Origin: an uncultured Campylobacter sp.
GTDB taxonomy: Bacteria; Campylobacterota; Campylobacteria; Campylobacterales; Campylobacteraceae
NCBI RefSeq assembly: GCF_938030815.1
Contig: NZ_CALHII010000287.1
Location: 1-5,911 of the forward strand
DNA: 5,911 bases
Reading direction: 5' to 3'
Made by a program: the position numbers and the translations under genes. Numbering within the stretch: position 1 is the first letter of the stretch; each line of letters starts with the position of its first letter. Below are positions 1 to 5,433 of this stretch, one piece after another. Below the pieces are notes generated by a model. It searched no databases. It saw nothing but the letters and a program-made list of their open reading frames with translations, and was not told the origin of the DNA.

Positions 1-861
1 CACGCCCGCTTTTTTACCCGCCTGCAGTAGTGAGTATTCGCCGCTTACGTTATATGCGCAGATCGGCAGCAGCGTGCGCTCTCTAAGGTCTCTGATTAGA
101 TCCAGATACGCAAGCGCGGGCTTTATCATCAAAATATCCGCTCCCTGCGCCTCGTCCTGCAGGCTTTCGTTGATCGCCTCAAATCTATTTGCGGGATCCA
201 TCTGGTAGCTGCTGCGATCGCCAAAACTTGGCGCGCTCTCCGCCACGTCGCGAAACGGCCCGTAGTAGCCGCTGGCAAACTTCGTCGAATACGCCATAAT
301 CGGTAAATTTTCAAATCCGCCGCGATCGAGCGTCTCTCGCAAGGTAGCGATAATACCGTCCATCATGCCGCTTGGAGCAATCATATCCGCGCCCGCTTTG
401 GCGTGGATGAGCGCTTGCTGCGCCGAAATTTCAAGCGTCGCGTCGTTATCCACCGTCTGATGCACATGATCGATGATGCCGCAGTGACCGTGGTCGGTGT
501 ATTCGCAAAAGCACAGATCGGTGATGACGAGCAAATTTGGAAATTTAGCCTTTATAGCGCGCAGCGAAGTCGCGATGATGCCGTCCTCGCTTAGCGCGTC
601 CGAGCCGATACTGTCCTTTAGCGAAGGAATTCCAAAAAGTAAAATTTTATCCAACCCAAGCGTGAAAAGGGTCTCGCACTCTTTTAAAATTTCATCCAAG
701 CTCATCTGAAATACGCCGGGCATCGAGGCGATCTCCTTTTTGATGCCGCTTCCTTCCACCACAAAAAGCGGATAGATTAGAAAGCGGGTTTGCAGATCGG
801 TTTGTTGCACTAGATCCCTAAGCGCGGGATTTATTCGTAGTCTCCTAAATCGTTTAAACAT
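1..861 (-). CDS. hemB: Porphobilinogen synthase (delta-aminolevulinic acid dehydratase), 3' end cut by window
   Basis: HemB condenses two 5-aminolevulinate molecules into porphobilinogen, the first common step of tetrapyrrole (haem) synthesis, in the cytoplasm. I translated the minus strand from the ATG at 861; the frame stays open to base 1 and gives 287 residues, against roughly 320-330 for the family, so about 35-40 C-terminal residues lie outside the window. Family marks are clear. The zinc-binding run DLCFCEYTDHGHCG has Cys117, Cys119 and Cys127. The two active-site lysines are Lys194 in YSTKFASGYYGPFR and Lys247 in MIKPALAYLD. The zinc cysteines make this the metal-dependent bacterial type, like the E. 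coli enzyme. The start is supported by an AAAGGA ribosome site (complement of 868-873) six bases upstream. The gene is divergent from ribA and shares a short spacer containing a palindrome, so the two may be co-regulated. Confidence 0.97.
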   Translation of the reverse strand, partial: MFKRFRRLRINPALRDLVQQTDLQTRFLIYPLFVVEGSGIKKEIASMPGVFQMSLDEILKECETLFTLGLDKILLFGIPSLKDSIGSDALSEDGIIATSLRAIKAKFPNLLVITDLCFCEYTDHGHCGIIDHVHQTVDNDATLEISAQQALIHAKAGADMIAPSGMMDGIIATLRETLDRGGFENLPIMAYSTKFASGYYGPFRDVAESAPSFGDRSSYQMDPANRFEAINESLQDEAQGADILMIKPALAYLDLIRDLRERTLLPICAYNVSGEYSLLQAGKKAGV

Positions 862-892
862 TATTTTTCCTTTTTTAGCTAGAATTGTGAGA

Positions 893-901
893 TTTATAAT
901 A
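893..901 (-). promoter_or_regulatory. Candidate hemB -10 region on minus strand
   Basis: Read on the minus strand, bases 901-893 contain overlapping TATTAT (896-901) and TATAAA (893-898). Either is about 32-35 bases before the hemB ATG at 861 and would start transcription near 885. It overlaps the ribA -10 almost completely, so polymerase could engage only one direction at a time. This rests on position and sequence likeness only. Confidence 0.35.
895..900 (+). promoter_or_regulatory. ribA operon -10 box (TATAAT)
   Basis: This is a perfect TATAAT, 24 bases upstream of the ribA ATG at 925. Transcription would start near 907, leaving a leader of about 18 bases with the ribosome site CGGAG at 909-913. 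No good -35 hexamer is visible, which is normal for Campylobacter sigma-70 promoters. It is the only convincing promoter for the ribA-rsmG-2060-2263 operon. Confidence 0.65.
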
Positions 902-924
902 TCACAATCGGAGTAAATTTAAGC

Positions 925-1485
925 ATGGATATAAAAATTTCAGAGGTCGCAAATCTCCCCTCTCGTTTCGGAAGCTTCCGCGTTCAGTCGTTTAAGCAAG
1001 GCGAGAAAGAGCATTTAGTAATATTTAAGCAGCCTTTGGAGGGCGTCGTAAACGTACGTATCCACTCGGAGTGCCTTACCGGCGATGCGATCGGCAGCCT
1101 AAAGTGCGACTGCGGTGAACAGCTCGAAGCGAGCCTAAAATATATCGAAGAGCATGGCGGAATAGTGATCTATCTGCGTCAAGAGGGGCGCAATATCGGG
1201 CTTTTTAATAAAATCAACGCCTACGCGCTGCAAGATCAAGGGCTAGATACGATCGAAGCAAACCATCAGCTCGGCTTCAAAGCGGACGAGCGAACCTACG
1301 AGATCGTGGATTTCATACTCGCTCATTTTGGAATTTCGCGCATAAATCTGCTTACGAACAATCCGCAAAAGCTGCACGATCTAAAGGTCGAAGTGGTCGC
1401 GCGCGTGCCGATAATCATTACGCCGAATAAATTTAACGAAAACTATCTGCGCGTCAAAAAAGAGCAGATGGGGCATCTGCTGTGA
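925..1485 (+). CDS. ribA: GTP cyclohydrolase II
   Basis: RibA opens and hydrolyses GTP to 2,5-diamino-6-ribosylamino-4(3H)-pyrimidinone 5'-phosphate, formate and pyrophosphate, the first committed step of riboflavin synthesis in the cytoplasm. The 186 residues are close to the length of stand-alone RibA (about 196 in E. coli), with no DHBP synthase domain fused. The zinc ligands are Cys50, Cys61 and Cys63 in RIHSECLTGD...LKCDCGEQL. The GTP-binding/catalytic RQEGRNIGL follows at 85-93, the YALQDQG segment with the conserved tyrosine at 100, EANHQLGF at 111-118 and LLTNNPQK at 142-149. It ends in the typical MGHLL. The ATG at 925 has CGGAG 11 bases upstream and matches the N-terminus of homologues. 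It leads a four-gene operon; its TGA overlaps the GTG of rsmG by three bases. Confidence 0.97.
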   Translation: MDIKISEVANLPSRFGSFRVQSFKQGEKEHLVIFKQPLEGVVNVRIHSECLTGDAIGSLKCDCGEQLEASLKYIEEHGGIVIYLRQEGRNIGLFNKINAYALQDQGLDTIEANHQLGFKADERTYEIVDFILAHFGISRINLLTNNPQKLHDLKVEVVARVPIIITPNKFNENYLRVKKEQMGHLL

Positions 1486-2060
1486 AGCTTGCGCCGGACG
1501 AAAGTTTTAACGAGCAGGTCGCTAAATTTAAAGCCTGTCTGCAAAAATTTAACCGCGTCCATAGCCTCACGAATTACGACGATTTGGACGCGGTGGTGCG
1601 CGACAGCCTAAGCGGAGCGAATTTCATACCGCGCTATCCGCGCATTGCGTGCGACATCGGCTCGGGAGCGGGCTTTCCGGGGCTCTTTTTGGCGCTCGCG
1701 CTGCCGCTGTGCGAGTGGCATTTATTTGAGCCAAATCAAAAAAAAGCGGCGTTTCTAACCTACGCAAAGGTTAGTCTTGCGCTAGCTAACGTAAAAATCC
1801 ACGCCGAGCGCGTGCAAGACGGCGCAAAGCTGCGCGCCGATCTGATAAGCTCGCGAGCGCTAATGAGCGCACGAAGCTTAATTGAAATTTGCCGCGGCTT
1901 TTACGATCAAAACACTACGTTTTTGCTCTACAAGGGCTCAGGCGCAGAGGCGGAAGCGGCGGAATTCCGCAAGGAATTTACGAGTGCGCGCTGCGAAATT
2001 TTTAGCGGCGAAAACGCTTTGAAAAATAGAAAATTTTTAGTGATCAAAGGGGTGAAATAA
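1482..2060 (+). CDS. rsmG: 16S rRNA (guanine(527)-N(7))-methyltransferase
   Basis: RsmG (formerly GidB) uses S-adenosylmethionine to methylate N7 of G527 in the 530 loop of 16S rRNA; in other bacteria its loss gives low-level streptomycin resistance. The 192-residue product has the Rossmann SAM-binding motif ACDIGSGAGFPG at 56-67 and an acidic strand end (LFEPNQKKAAFL, 81-92). The conserved ISSRALMSA is at 122-130, and LLYKGS near 148-153 corresponds to the ALKG segment of homologues. RVHSLT (25-30) corresponds to the YNLT region. At 192 residues it is slightly short compared with about 207 in E. coli. The GTG start overlaps the ribA stop as GTGA, which suggests translational coupling, as no strong ribosome site precedes it. 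The stop overlaps the next start (TAATG). The ribA-rsmG order is one I recall from Campylobacter jejuni. Confidence 0.93.
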   Translation: MKLAPDESFNEQVAKFKACLQKFNRVHSLTNYDDLDAVVRDSLSGANFIPRYPRIACDIGSGAGFPGLFLALALPLCEWHLFEPNQKKAAFLTYAKVSLALANVKIHAERVQDGAKLRADLISSRALMSARSLIEICRGFYDQNTTFLLYKGSGAEAEAAEFRKEFTSARCEIFSGENALKNRKFLVIKGVK

Positions 2061-2266
2061 TGGGAAAAATTCTAGCCATCGCCGTTATCGCGGCGCTCAT
2101 ATATTTTTTGATAGTGCCTAGATTTCGCGTAAAGAAAAAGGACGATGCGACCGAGCTTTTGGCGTGCGACGAGTGCGGGACGTACTTTAGCAGCGACGAG
2201 CTTGCTTTGCGCGATAAAAAGCGCCTTTGCAAATCCTGCGAAGCCAAACTAAGGGGCGGCAAATGA
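2060..2266 (+). CDS. Small membrane-anchored CxxC/CxxC protein (PP0621-like)
   Basis: This 68-residue protein has two parts. Residues 3-20 (ILAIAVIAALIYFLIVP) are one hydrophobic helix followed by a basic RFRVKKK, so the N-terminus anchors it in the inner membrane with the rest probably cytoplasmic. Residues 36-60 contain two CxxC pairs, Cys36/Cys39 and Cys57/Cys60, separated by 17 residues; this looks like a small zinc-ribbon site. The layout of a short N-terminal helix plus a C-terminal four-cysteine tail fits proteins annotated as the PP0621 family, whose function is not known to me. The ATG shares one base with the rsmG stop, and AAAGGGGTG at 2046-2054 provides a good ribosome site. Its last codons overlap the next gene as ATGA. 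The small size and firm coupling argue for a real gene. Confidence 0.8.
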   Translation: MGKILAIAVIAALIYFLIVPRFRVKKKDDATELLACDECGTYFSSDELALRDKKRLCKSCEAKLRGGK

Positions 2267-2805
2267 TCATCCTAGGCCACGCGCTCGTGCCCTACGAGCC
2301 GCTGTATCTCATCAAAAACGGCGACGAAGTTTTCAAATACGACAATCTGCTCTTTAAATTTAACGACAGGCTCATCGCCGTGGCGCAAAAGGCGCAGAAA
2401 AAATTTAGCGTTATTACGAACGATATAAATGAAATTTTACTCGCAAACGGCGCAGGTGCGCGCTTTATCATCGTGGATAAAAAATCAGCCGCGGCCGCAC
2501 AAAAGCTGGCAAACGATTATCTTTTCGACGCCAAGATCGCGATGTTTATCAGCTCTACGCGGGCGTTAAAAAACTTAGCCGAGCTCGGCATCGACGCGGC
2601 GATCTTTAAAGACGCGATCGCAAACGCGCCTAAATCGCTACTTGCAAGCATCGGAGATAGCGTAGGCTCGAAATTTCACTTCGGGCTTCCGAAAAAAGAT
2701 GAAATTTTCGGCGGCGCGCAAAAGCTCGCGGATAAAATTTCGGCTCTGGATAAAAAGCTAAGCGCGCCCGCAGCTGGTAAAAATGACGATATCTGGAAAA
2801 AATAG
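2263..2805 (+). CDS. Conserved-looking protein of unknown function, 180 residues
   Basis: I do not recognise a named family, though the opening MIILGHALVPYEPLYLI resembles uncharacterised Campylobacter proteins as I recall them. I chose the ATG at 2263, not the in-frame TTG at 2227, because AAGGGG at 2251-2256 lies six bases upstream and because ATGA overlaps the preceding stop. No signal peptide or membrane helix is evident, so it is probably cytoplasmic. Residues 47-72 (KFSVITNDINEILLANG... FIIVD) and 85-118 read as alternating strands and helices, like a small alpha/beta fold. Residues 74-92 are an Ala/Lys-rich helix. The tail from 155 onwards is Lys/Ala-rich and low in complexity. It is the last gene of the operon: a long non-coding stretch follows. 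Confidence 0.8.
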   Translation: MIILGHALVPYEPLYLIKNGDEVFKYDNLLFKFNDRLIAVAQKAQKKFSVITNDINEILLANGAGARFIIVDKKSAAAAQKLANDYLFDAKIAMFISSTRALKNLAELGIDAAIFKDAIANAPKSLLASIGDSVGSKFHFGLPKKDEIFGGAQKLADKISALDKKLSAPAAGKNDDIWKK

Positions 2806-2816
2806 TAAAATCCTAA

Positions 2817-2830
2817 GCGAATTTATTCGC
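2817..2830 (+). terminator. Short hairpin after the ribA operon (weak terminator candidate)
   Basis: GCGAAT and ATTCGC form a perfect 6-bp inverted repeat with a 2-base loop (or 5 bp with a 4-base loop), 11 bases after the TAG at 2803-2805. No T-run follows (GGGTATAAAA), so it is at best a weak intrinsic terminator. It may equally be the left edge of the repeat-rich region. Confidence 0.25.
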
Positions 2831-2859
2831 GGGTATAAAATTCCTATGACTCATGCAAA

Positions 2860-3260
2860 TTAAAATTCCGTGCGAAATTTTGCCTAGCCACGCAGCTTGG
2901 AATTTCACTCGAAATTTCGCCTGCTTACGCGGATCGGAATTCTACGCGGAATTTTGCCCTCTTTCGCAAATTAGAATTCTGCGCGAAATTTCACGTGTCC
3001 TCTGCAAAATTTTCTCGCTTATTCAATTTAAAATTTTATCCGCTCGGATATATTTAAATTTTACGTAGAATTTCGCCTGCCTTCGCGGCAAGAAATTTTA
3101 AAAAGAATTTTATCCTCCCGCGCGATGCGAAATTTTACTAAATTTTCTACGCGCGATATAAAATCTACGTAAATTTTACTCGCGCAATTAACGTAAATAA
3201 AATTCCGAATCTGCCTAAGCTTCATAGAATTTCGCGCAAAATTTTACTTACAGAGACGAT
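2860..3260. repeat. Degenerate 37-bp tandem repeat array, about nine units
   Basis: Units start at 2860, 2897, 2934 and 2971, all exactly 37 bp. After an 8-bp interruption (3008-3015, AATTTTCT) the register resumes at 3016, 3053 and 3090. Shorter, more decayed units follow near 3127 and 3158, and another 37-bp copy fits 3224-3260. A weak unit may precede at 2823. The rough consensus is TTNGAATTCTACGCG, then AAATTT, then YGCCTNCTTTCGCGG. AATT cores fall at 2864/2876, 2901/2913, 2938/2950 and 2975/2987, then 3057/3069 and 3094/3106, always 12 bp apart. By eye, units 2897 and 2934 match at 26 of 37 positions, and units 2897 and 3053 at 27 of 37. Most units contain an imperfect dyad, for example AATTTC-ACTC-GAAATT at 2901-2916. 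There are no unique spacers, so it is not CRISPR. Function is unknown. Confidence 0.8.
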
Positions 3261-3296
3261 ATAAATTCCTAGCCATTATTTTAAAATTTGCTCGCG

Positions 3297-3342
3297 TTTT
3301 AGCTGCTTTTATATGCACGGTAAGGATTTTTTAAAGCTAAAA
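3297..3342. repeat. 8-bp inverted repeat upstream of the CLC gene
   Basis: TTTTAGCT (3297-3304) and AGCTAAAA (3335-3342) are perfect inverted copies with 30 bases between them. The right arm lies just upstream of the TATAAT at 3348, in the -35/spacer zone. It could be a looped operator, a hairpin ending any transcript through the repeat array, or chance in AT-rich DNA. Confidence 0.3.
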
Positions 3343-3347
3343 TTTTA

Positions 3348-3353
3348 TATAAT
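3348..3353 (+). promoter_or_regulatory. Promoter -10 box for the CLC gene (TATAAT)
   Basis: A perfect TATAAT lies 23 bases before the TTG start at 3377, in a T/A-rich context (AATTTTATATAAT) typical of Campylobacter promoters. Transcription would start near 3360, just before the ribosome site AAAAAGG at 3364-3370. No clear -35 box is seen. Confidence 0.6.
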
Positions 3354-3376
3354 TATGCGTTTCAAAAAGGCATATT

Positions 3377-4579
3377 TTGAGTACTAAATTCTTTCTAGCG
3401 ATCCTTGCGATAGGCGTTATAATGGGGCTTTGCGCGGGGATCTTAAACTTCGGTATCAACGAAATTGAAACTTTTGCTTTCGGGCATAATGATGAGGAAT
3501 TTCACATTATCACGGAGCAAACCACTGCGCTTAGGCGCTTTCTTAGCGTCCTCGCAGCCGGCGCAATCGTAACTTTAATTAGAATTCTGCTAATAAGACT
3601 AAAACCTTTTTTAAACGTAGCTTCGATGATGGAGGGACAAAATCCGCCGTTTTGGCAAAATTTAATCCACTCGGTTTTGCAGCTTGCAGCCATCGCCATG
3701 GGCGCACCGGTAGGCAGTGAGGCTGCCCCGCGCGAGCTAGGTGGCTTGTTTGCGGCTAAAATTTGCCGCACCTTAAATATCGGCGGAGATGAGCTTCGGC
3801 TATTTGTCGCATGTGGCGCGGGAGCGGGACTAGGCGCTGTATATAACGTCCCGTTAGCGGGCGCGCTTTTTAGCCTAGAAATTTTACTTAAAAGCTTCGA
3901 TACTCAAGCGATTTTGTGCGCCTTTGCCACTAGTGCGGTGGCTACAGCTACAGCGGAATTCGGAGCTTCAAAAGAAATTTATTACGCAGTTTCGAACTTC
4001 GCCCCTACCCCGCAGAATTTACTCGCAGCGGCGATAATCGGGCTTGTCACGGGGGTTGCGGCGAAATATTTCCAAGACGGGGTGCGCTTGTGCGAAAAGC
4101 TGCGCATAAAAAGCCTCAAAATCGCACTTACACTACCATTTGCATTCGTGCTTACCGCGGCGATCGGCGCATATGTACCCGAAATTTTAGGTAACGGGCG
4201 CTCTGCAGCGCAGTTTGCTTTCAACTCCGCATCCTTTAGTCCATATTTGCTTGCGATCTTACTTTGCAAAGCGTTTTGCATTCTGATGATCTTTCGCTGC
4301 GGCGGATACGGCGGCACGCTCACGCCGAGTTTCGCGCTGGGCGCAGTTTTGGGGCTATGCGTTGGATTTGCGATCGGCGAAATTCTACCTATTAGCCTAA
4401 GCGCAGCGGGCGTTTGCGGAGGGGCTGCCTTTTTAGCGATCAACCTAAACGCGCCGCTTTGTGCCTTTGCCCTAAGCGCAGGATTTTGTGGGCTAAATAT
4501 CAACTCATATTCGGTCGTCGTTTTTAGCATCGTATGTGCCGTGATCGCTAGAAATTTACTGACGAAAAATTTAGCGTAG
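3377..4579 (+). CDS. CLC-type chloride/anion channel or transporter, divergent motifs
   Basis: This 400-residue, multi-helix inner-membrane protein belongs to the CLC family of chloride channels and anion/proton antiporters. The TTG start is chosen because AAAAAGG (3364-3370) sits six bases upstream and the first helix begins at once (FFLAILAIGVIMGLCAGIL). Family marks are GSEAAPRELGG at 113-123, in the place of GREGP with gating glutamate Glu115. CGAGAGLGAVYNVPLAGALFSLE follows at 146-168, RCGGYGGTLTPSFALGAVLG at 307-326, and LNAPLCAFALS near 357-367. Several points are unusual. The GSGIP filter loop is replaced by ASMMEGQNPP (82-91). The residue aligned by eye with the E. coli internal proton glutamate (E203) is Ile169. 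The C-terminus ends without the PLYS tyrosine segment. The protein therefore belongs to a short divergent CLC branch; ion choice and channel versus antiport cannot be settled here. It has its own promoter. Confidence 0.9.
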   Translation: MSTKFFLAILAIGVIMGLCAGILNFGINEIETFAFGHNDEEFHIITEQTTALRRFLSVLAAGAIVTLIRILLIRLKPFLNVASMMEGQNPPFWQNLIHSVLQLAAIAMGAPVGSEAAPRELGGLFAAKICRTLNIGGDELRLFVACGAGAGLGAVYNVPLAGALFSLEILLKSFDTQAILCAFATSAVATATAEFGASKEIYYAVSNFAPTPQNLLAAAIIGLVTGVAAKYFQDGVRLCEKLRIKSLKIALTLPFAFVLTAAIGAYVPEILGNGRSAAQFAFNSASFSPYLLAILLCKAFCILMIFRCGGYGGTLTPSFALGAVLGLCVGFAIGEILPISLSAAGVCGGAAFLAINLNAPLCAFALSAGFCGLNINSYSVVVFSIVCAVIARNLLTKNLA

Positions 4580-4581
4580 TC

Positions 4582-4606
4582 GCAGCGCTGATAATTCATA
4601 CGCTGC
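4582..4606 (+). terminator. Weak hairpin after the CLC gene
   Basis: GCAGCG (4582-4587) and CGCTGC (4601-4606) form a 6-bp stem with a 13-base loop directly after the TAG at 4577-4579. No T-run follows, so an intrinsic terminator is doubtful. The remaining spacer up to 4740 holds no reading frame of note on either strand (only runs of fewer than 12 codons) and no RNA gene I recognise. Confidence 0.25.
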
Positions 4607-4745
4607 AAACATGAATCGATGGGCGCGGCGATGATGGTCCAAGAACCTGCCCCGTCAGCATAGAGTGAGCGCCATAGGTCGCATCATTGGGCTAGGTCGG
4701 AGCCGTAATGATATGTGCCTAAGCTGATCGTTGGTAAATTTAAGA

Positions 4746-4773
4746 TAAAATTTCGCCACTTTAACCAAAGGAG
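4746..4773 (+). promoter_or_regulatory. Candidate -10 box and strong ribosome site for kbp
   Basis: TAAAAT at 4746-4751, in the context AAGATAAAAT, is a plausible -10 box 28 bases before the ATG; no convincing -35 is present. AAAGGAG at 4767-4773 is a near-perfect Shine-Dalgarno sequence with six-base spacing, the strongest in the window, and suggests high expression. Confidence 0.45.
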
Positions 4774-4779
4774 AAAACA

Positions 4780-5202
4780 ATGGGTTTACTTTCATTCGTA
4801 GCCGAAGCAGGCAAGAAACTACTAGGTCTAGGCGATGACGCCAAGCACGTAAAAGACGAGATCGCCGCCAATCTCAGCTCTACGCCGGTAGAGGGGCTAG
4901 AGGTCGAGGTGCAGGGCGACACCGTCAAAATCAGCGGCAACGCCGATAAGGAAACTCTCGAAAAAGCAGCCCTCATCGCGGGCAACACCGCAGGCATCAA
5001 AAACGTGCAGATTGAGGGCATTAGAGAGGATAGCGCCGAGAACTACTACACCATCGTAAAGGGCGATAATTTATCTAAAATCGCGAAGAAATTCTACGGC
5101 GACGCGAATAAATACAAGATTATTTTCGACGCCAACCGCGAGGTTATCAAGGATGCGAACCTCATCTATCCGGGGCAGAAAATCAGAATTCCAAAAGCTT
5201 AA
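4780..5202 (+). CDS. kbp: BON-LysM potassium-binding protein Kbp (YgaU-like)
   Basis: The 140-residue product matches the layout of E. coli Kbp (YgaU, 149 residues), a cytoplasmic protein that binds K+ and changes shape on binding, aiding growth at high external K+. The start MGLLSFVAEAGKKLLG parallels the MGLFNFVKDAGEKL of Kbp and is not a signal peptide, so the LysM domain is not expected to face peptidoglycan. The BON domain covers about 22-82, including VEVQGDTVKISGNAD (43-57) and IAGNTAGIKNV (66-76). The LysM domain covers about 89-138, from YYTIVKGDNLSKIAKKFYGD to IYPGQKIRIP. It stands alone with its own ribosome site and a strong terminator, so it is probably monocistronic. Annotation pipelines often call it a LysM peptidoglycan-binding protein; the Kbp assignment is by domain order and N-terminal likeness. 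Confidence 0.9.
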   Translation: MGLLSFVAEAGKKLLGLGDDAKHVKDEIAANLSSTPVEGLEVEVQGDTVKISGNADKETLEKAALIAGNTAGIKNVQIEGIREDSAENYYTIVKGDNLSKIAKKFYGDANKYKIIFDANREVIKDANLIYPGQKIRIPKA

Positions 5203-5217
5203 GCTCGCTTTTGAATG

Positions 5218-5255
5218 CCGCGGCTTGATTTTGCAAGCCGCGGATTTTACGTTTT
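5218..5255 (+). terminator. Rho-independent terminator of kbp
   Basis: CCGCGGCTTG (5218-5227) and CAAGCCGCGG (5234-5243) form a perfect 10-bp GC-rich stem with a 6-base loop (ATTTTG), starting 15 bases after the kbp stop. It is followed by ATTTTACGTTTT, a T-rich but interrupted tail. It is the best terminator in the window. Confidence 0.8.
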
Positions 5256-5282
5256 ACGAAGTGCGGTTTTGCAAACTGGCGG
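5245..5282 (+). repeat. 38-bp imperfect direct repeat, copy 1
   Basis: This segment begins TTTTACGTTTTA and contains GGTTTTGCAAACT. It matches 5375-5412 at 33 of 38 positions (hand-aligned), exactly 130 bp apart. TTTTGCAAGC inside the terminator (5229-5238) repeats the TTTTGCAAAC core at 38-bp distance, so the terminator itself may be part of a decayed repeat family. Confidence 0.7.
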
Positions 5283-5374
5283 CGCGAGCGCGGTTTTTTG
5301 TGGAGCGTGATTTTGAGCTGGCTGTGCAGCGCGACTTTGGCGAGCTAAATTTTACGAGTTAGCGAGGCGCCGCG

Positions 5375-5412
5375 TTTTACGTTTTAAGAGGCGTGGTTTT
5401 GCAAACTAGCGG
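5375..5412 (+). repeat. 38-bp imperfect direct repeat, copy 2
   Basis: This is the second copy of the 5245-5282 repeat; differences fall at repeat positions 13, 16, 18, 20 and 34. The 92 bases between the copies (5283-5374) are rich in GCGAG/GCGCG words and have no reading frame that looks coding. Confidence 0.7.
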
Positions 5413-5433
5413 GACGGCATGATTGTGTGAGCT

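Larger units (their letters stand above)
884..908. promoter_or_regulatory. 25-bp near-palindrome over the hemB/ribA divergent promoter (candidate operator)
   Basis: The arms ATTGTGA (884-890) and TCACAAT (902-908) are perfect 7-bp inverted copies separated by 11 bases. Three more symmetric pairs (892-894 with 898-900) make 10 of 12 positions match around a centre at 896. The ribA -10 box lies inside the palindrome, as do possible hemB -10 boxes on the other strand, so a bound dimer would block both genes. The TGTGA/TCACA half-sites look like CRP, but CRP sites have a 6-base gap and this one has 11. The regulator is unknown; the operator role is inferred from symmetry and position. Confidence 0.5.

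Noticed and set aside
403..709. Two plus-strand frames within hemB
   Set aside because: They are antisense shadows of hemB, including its zinc-binding region, with no ribosome site or recognisable product.
884..908. CRP-type site (TGTGA/TCACA)
   Set aside because: The gap between half-sites is 11 bases, not the 6 of CRP sites; kept only as an operator for an unknown regulator.
2227..2262. TTG at 2227 as the start of the 180-residue protein
   Set aside because: It lies within the coding end of the previous gene without a ribosome site; the ATG at 2263 has AAGGGG at ideal spacing.
2853..3068. 71-codon plus-strand frame through the repeat array
   Set aside because: The repeat period is not a multiple of 3, so successive units are read in different frames; no ribosome site and no coherent protein.
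2860..3260. CRISPR array (units of 37 bp resemble repeat length)
   Set aside because: Units are contiguous and degenerate throughout; there are no conserved repeats separated by unique spacers, and no cas genes are present.
3261..3376. Fluoride riboswitch upstream of the CLC gene
   Set aside because: The leader from the likely start near 3360 is too short, and no riboswitch-like conserved GC-rich core is visible upstream.
3982..4608. 208-codon minus-strand frame
   Set aside because: It lies almost wholly inside the CLC gene, whose frame carries family motifs; a long antisense frame is expected in GC-rich Campylobacter coding DNA.
4761..5021. 86-codon minus-strand frame over kbp
   Set aside because: Antisense shadow of kbp, whose frame matches BON and LysM domains.
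5153..5362. 69-codon plus-strand frame overlapping the kbp end
   Set aside because: It runs through the kbp terminator and the direct repeat, has no ribosome site, and its product is repeat-derived.
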